Source of the DNA: a bacterium | Lineage (GTDB): Bacteria; Patescibacteriota; Minisyncoccia; Minisyncoccales; UBA10102 | DNA length: 7,068 nt | Assembly (NCBI GenBank): GCA_030698465.1 | Contig: JAUYJZ010000025.1 | Location: forward strand, 1 to 7,068 | Direction: 5' to 3' | Part shown: piece by piece, positions 4,100 to 7,068 of the stretch | Layout of the letters: the number at the start of each line of letters is the position of its first letter | How positions within the stretch are numbered: the first letter of the stretch is position 1 | Program-made: the position numbers and the translations under genes | Notes under the pieces: generated by a model | Told to the model about the DNA's origin: nothing | The model's database searches: none | The model's input: the letters and a program-made list of their open reading frames with translations, nothing else

Positions 4100-5302
4100 G
4101 AGAGAGCCTAACTGATACAGGGGCAAAAGCACAGAAGCCATCAATCCGCCCACAATCAATCCCAAAAACACAATGAGGGCTGGCTCAATGATGCTAAGGA
4201 ATGCCTCCACGGTGCGGTCTACTTCCTTTTGATAAAAGGAAACGACATTGGTTAGGGTCTTGTCTATGGTCCCGGATTTTTCTCCCACAAACACCATCTG
4301 GGTAAACACGGGGGGAAACTCTGAAGGATACTTTTGCAGAACAGTGCTTATCTGATTCCCGTTCTGCACCTCTGTCTTTGCCTCAGTCAAGATCCTTTCA
4401 TACACCGTGTTCCCAACGATACGCGAGGTAATATCCAGGGCCTGAACAATGGGGAGGCCTCCTGAAATTAAGGTGGAAAGGTTTTCTGCAAACCGTGAGA
4501 GATAGATCATGCGCAGAAAAGAATTCAAGAGTGGGATCTTTAGATAGAGTTCAGAAAAGAACTTGGTTCCTTCAGGGGTCTTTTTCCAGCGGAGCACAAA
4601 GAACACAGCTCCCCCCACCAAAAGGAACAAGACCCACCAAAAAGCTCGAAAGAACACAGCTAGGGCCAGCACGAACTTGGTAATGGCAGGAAGCTCTTGC
4701 CCGGTTTGTTCTAAAACCTTGCTAAGGTTGGGAATCACAAAGAACATCAAGAGGGCAAGCACGGCAAAAGCCAGGAATACGACAAAAGCGGGGTACACCA
4801 AGGCCGAGCGAATCTTGGACATTAAGTTGTACTCACGCTCTATGTGGTCTGCTAAATATTCCAAAACATCAGACAGGCTTCCCGAAGCCTCCCCAGACTT
4901 TACCATGTTAATATAAAAAGGAGAAAATACGTCTGGAAACTTTGAAAGCGCATCAGAAAGAGGGGTTCCCCCTTCTACCTCTTCTGAAAGCCGAAAAATC
5001 TTCTCCTTAAAGGCCTTACTCTTGGTCTGGGAAGCCAGGGTCTGCAAAGCCTCTACCAAGGGGACTCTTGAAACAAACATAACAGACAACTGCCGGGAAA
5101 ACATCATAATGTCCCGCAAAGAGACTCGTTCAAAGAACCCAATGTTTCGCTCAAAAAAGCGGCGGGCTTGGGCCGCCTCAAGTATGGTAACAAACAGGTT
5201 GTGTCCAGCTAAAAGTTGCAGGGCCGCCTCCCTTGAGGAGGCCTCAATCACTCCAGACTGGGTTTTCCCTTTTTTGTCCCGTGCTTGATAGTTAAACTTC
5301 AT
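4097..5302 (-). CDS. pilC: Type IV pilus inner-membrane platform protein PilC
   Basis: PilC is the polytopic inner-membrane platform on which the PilB and PilT ATPases act to add or remove pilins. The 401-residue length is usual for the GspF/PilC family. A short N-terminal domain begins MKFNYQARDKKGKTQSGVIE. Two T2SSF repeats follow: the first at about 66-190 with SRQLSVMF, GGTPLSDALSKFP and GEASGSL (137-143), and the second at about 268-393 with SRFAENLSTLISGGLPIVQAL and the matching GEKSGTID (340-347). Membrane segments lie at about 170-190, 208-237 (probably one long or two short) and 370-395. The C-terminus MASVLLPLYQLGSL is complete. The ATG follows the pilT TAA with no gap, which points to translational coupling. 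There are no truncations or frame breaks. Confidence 0.97.
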   Translation of the reverse strand: MKFNYQARDKKGKTQSGVIEASSREAALQLLAGHNLFVTILEAAQARRFFERNIGFFERVSLRDIMMFSRQLSVMFVSRVPLVEALQTLASQTKSKAFKEKIFRLSEEVEGGTPLSDALSKFPDVFSPFYINMVKSGEASGSLSDVLEYLADHIEREYNLMSKIRSALVYPAFVVFLAFAVLALLMFFVIPNLSKVLEQTGQELPAITKFVLALAVFFRAFWWVLFLLVGGAVFFVLRWKKTPEGTKFFSELYLKIPLLNSFLRMIYLSRFAENLSTLISGGLPIVQALDITSRIVGNTVYERILTEAKTEVQNGNQISTVLQKYPSEFPPVFTQMVFVGEKSGTIDKTLTNVVSFYQKEVDRTVEAFLSIIEPALIVFLGLIVGGLMASVLLPLYQLGSL

Positions 5303-6367
5303 TTAATTTCTTGCCAAAGTTCTGAGTTCGGTTGGATTCAAGGAATAGGCAAGGGCATTTTCCAAGGTTATCGTCTTTGAACGAACCAGGTTCGCCAAAG
5401 CCCGATTCAAGGAAATCATGCCCACTTCAGCTGAAGTCTCAATCACCAGAGGAAGCTCATGAATCTTGTTTTCCCGAATCAGGTTGCCCACCGCAGAGTT
5501 GGACATCATGATTTCAGCTGCCGGAACCAAACCTCCCTGCACGCTGGGGACTAGGCGCTGGGATACAACTCCCAACAGGGAGCCTGACAACTGGGCCCTC
5601 ACCTGCACCTGCTGCTCTGGGGGGAAAGAATCCACAATTCGGTGGATGCTCTGGGAGGCTGAGTTGGTATGCAGGGTGGCAAAAACCAGGTGCCCGGTTT
5701 CAGCTGCGGTAATGGCGGTAGCTATAGTTTCGGAATCCCTCATTTCTCCCACCATAATGACATCAGGATCTTGGCGAAAAGTTGCCCGCAAGGCCGCTGG
5801 AAAACTCTCGGTGTCTTGGTGCACCTCTCTTTGGTCAATAATGGCTTTATCATCCTCAAATACATATTCGATGGGATCTTCAATGGTGATAATGTGATCA
5901 GCTCTTGTATGATTTATCTCGTCAATGAGAGCGGCAAGTGTGGTAGATTTCCCGTGTGAGGAGGGGCCTGCAATCAAAACAAAACCCTGGTTTGCCTGTG
6001 CAAACTTATGAAGCACAGGGGGAAGATTCAGTTCTTCTAAGGTTTTTATCTGCTTTGGGATAAGACGCAGGGCGCATGACAAAGATCCCCGCTGGTAAAA
6101 CACGTTTGCTCGGAATCTTGCTTTTTCTTCCATGGTGTAGGAGAAATCCACCTCTTTTTCTTTTTCCAGGCGTTCCTTTTGTTCTTCAGTCATCAAGGAG
6201 GCGGTAAGTTCCCGAACAGATTCCTGTGTCATTGGCCTCTTTTTCACTAAAGGCACCAGCTTTCCTGAAATTCTCAGGATTGGGGGATGCCCTAGGGAAA
6301 GATGCAGGTCTGAGGCCTGCTCTTTAACCGTGAGCTCTAACAGTTCTTGCATGGCGGTGCTTGGCAT
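5303..6367 (-). CDS. pilT: Type IV pilus twitching/retraction ATPase PilT
   Basis: PilT is a hexameric cytoplasmic ATPase that powers pilus retraction. The 354-residue protein has the family's full length. The N-terminal domain carries ASDLHLSLGHPPILRISGKL (18-37). The ATPase core has Walker A GPSSHGKSTT (134-143), the Asp box TIEDPIEYVF (161-170), Walker B DPDVIMVGEMRD (200-211) with Glu208, and the His box TGHLVFATLHTNSA (224-237). GNLIRENKIHEL (294-305) near the C-terminus corresponds to the AIRNLIRE motif, which marks PilT rather than PilB. Walker A reads SSH where most PilTs have TGS; the GxxxxGKS frame is intact. An AGGAG lies 13 bases before ATG 6365-6367, rather far for a ribosome binding site. 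A second ATG at codon 6 is possible. It starts 31 bases after pilB and is followed at once by pilC. Confidence 0.97.
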   Translation of the reverse strand: MPSTAMQELLELTVKEQASDLHLSLGHPPILRISGKLVPLVKKRPMTQESVRELTASLMTEEQKERLEKEKEVDFSYTMEEKARFRANVFYQRGSLSCALRLIPKQIKTLEELNLPPVLHKFAQANQGFVLIAGPSSHGKSTTLAALIDEINHTRADHIITIEDPIEYVFEDDKAIIDQREVHQDTESFPAALRATFRQDPDVIMVGEMRDSETIATAITAAETGHLVFATLHTNSASQSIHRIVDSFPPEQQVQVRAQLSGSLLGVVSQRLVPSVQGGLVPAAEIMMSNSAVGNLIRENKIHELPLVIETSAEVGMISLNRALANLVRSKTITLENALAYSLNPTELRTLARN

Positions 6368-6398
6368 ATATTTTTTGCAGCTCCTAGATTTTTTATCT

Positions 6399-7068
6399 CT
6401 ATTCTGTTGTCACGCGAATAACCTCTTCCATTGTTGTTATACCATCAATGGCTTTCAAGATGCCATCTTGCCTAAGGGATACCATGCCTTGGCGTATTGC
6501 TTCTTTGGTGATTTCCACCTCCGAAGGATTTTTTAGCACAACATCGGAAAGCTCGTCAGTCATCTGCAGCACTTCAAAAAGGGCGATTCTCCCAGTGTAG
6601 CCGGAAGCTCCGCACTCCTTGCACCCTTTTGCCGCAAACAGAGTCAGATCTTTTCCTTTGGTTTGAAGATGCGCCAGGGAAGCTGCTTCCTTTGCGGGCA
6701 TATTCTGCAGTTCTTCTAAAATGAGTTCCATCATCTCTTTTTTTGGCTTTATGCGCTCTTTGCAGTTATCACACAGACGCCTCACTAAACGCTGAGAAAG
6801 GGCAGCGGAAAGCGTGGCTGGAATTAGGTACTTGTCTACTCCCATATCCAAGAGTCTGGGGATTACTCCTGCGGCATCGTTCGTGTGCAGGGTGGAAAGC
6901 ACCACGTGACCAGTCAAGGCCGCATGCACAGTGAGGTTTGCGGTTTCCTTGTCTCGAATCTCACCTACCATAATGATGTCTGGGTCCTGGCGCAGAATAT
7001 GGCGCAAGCCTTCTGGGAAATCGTAATGAAGATCTGGCCTGACCTGTGACTGATTCACTCCCTCCAAT
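6399..7068 (-). CDS. pilB: Type IV pilus assembly ATPase PilB, partial (N-terminus outside window)
   Basis: PilB (GspE family) is the cytoplasmic ATPase that drives pilus extension. Only the C-terminal 223 codons are here; the frame is open to the edge. The visible part begins within the region after the Asp box (EGVNQSQVRPDLHYDFPEGL). It continues with Walker B DPDIIMVGEIRDKETA and the His box TGHVVLSTLHTNDAAG. It then has the tetracysteine zinc site CDNC plus CKEC, followed by GYTGRIALFEVL. The zinc site separates PilB from PilT. A TTG at 7065-7067 could be read as a start, but it is clearly internal because the ATPase core would lack Walker A. The stop TAG lies 31 bases before pilT, in the same operon. 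Confidence 0.96.
   Translation of the reverse strand, partial: LEGVNQSQVRPDLHYDFPEGLRHILRQDPDIIMVGEIRDKETANLTVHAALTGHVVLSTLHTNDAAGVIPRLLDMGVDKYLIPATLSAALSQRLVRRLCDNCKERIKPKKEMMELILEELQNMPAKEAASLAHLQTKGKDLTLFAAKGCKECGASGYTGRIALFEVLQMTDELSDVVLKNPSEVEITKEAIRQGMVSLRQDGILKAIDGITTMEEVIRVTTE

Noticed and set aside
5466..5897. Plus-strand open frame opposite pilT, and similar plus-strand frames elsewhere
   Set aside because: They lie antisense to genes with clear family motifs and have low-complexity, unrecognisable products.
7065..7067. TTG start giving a 222-residue stand-alone ATPase
   Set aside because: The frame is open to the window edge, and the sequence begins mid-domain without Walker A, so this is the C-terminal part of pilB.

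Overview
This window most likely comes from a Patescibacteria (Candidate Phyla Radiation) genome, probably a Parcubacteria-like lineage. That is inference. It rests on the compact type IV pilus locus with several short prepilins that share the N-terminal pattern GFTLIELLVVIAIIG followed by GARAKARDARRQTDIxQI, on small N-anchored proteins of unknown function, and on a short GIY-YIG nuclease gene. TAA, TAG and TGA all serve as stops, so a standard bacterial code fits. Every confident gene lies on the minus strand, so transcription runs from the high-coordinate end to the low one. No stretch longer than about 180 bases lacks a gene.

Right part (about 7068 to 2357): a type IV pilus operon in the order pilB (C-terminal part only, cut by the window edge), pilT, pilC, prepilin 1, prepilin 2, prepilin 3. 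PilB and PilT are the assembly and retraction ATPases, PilC is the inner-membrane platform, and the three prepilins are candidate pilus subunits. The operon appears to end at a rho-independent terminator at 2297-2333. Extra promoter-like boxes stand before prepilin 1 and prepilin 2.

Middle (2174 to 1332): pilD, the prepilin peptidase and N-methylase that would process the three prepilins. It has its own promoter-like box right at the start codon. The gap in front of it holds a cluster of degenerate ACGGATTA/ACAGATT repeats.

Left part (1331 to 1): a small GIY-YIG endonuclease gene, then two small membrane-anchored proteins spaced 4 bases apart. The first is unrecognised. The second is cut by the window edge and has a weak PepSY-like segment.

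The most interesting signal is a family of palindromic insertions. The GIY-YIG gene sits inside a 309-bp unit (898-1206) that begins with CCCCGCACATAAAAC, ends with its exact reverse complement, and is flanked on both sides by the direct repeat TTATA. The same terminal octamer CCCCGCAC bounds an 83-bp palindromic insert flanked by TAAA repeats, placed in frame at the processing motif of prepilin 1. The octamer also starts a hairpin-forming insert at the same motif of prepilin 3, where it leaves two GFTLIE motifs. Prepilin 2 has no insert and serves as a natural control. A second, unrelated palindromic repeat occurs twice in frame inside pilD and encodes ENLLSVSF each time. My working hypothesis is a selfish or domesticated palindromic element family that tolerates in-frame insertion in pilus genes, possibly mobilised by the GIY-YIG nuclease. 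The repeats are read directly from the sequence; the mobility and the role of the nuclease are inference.
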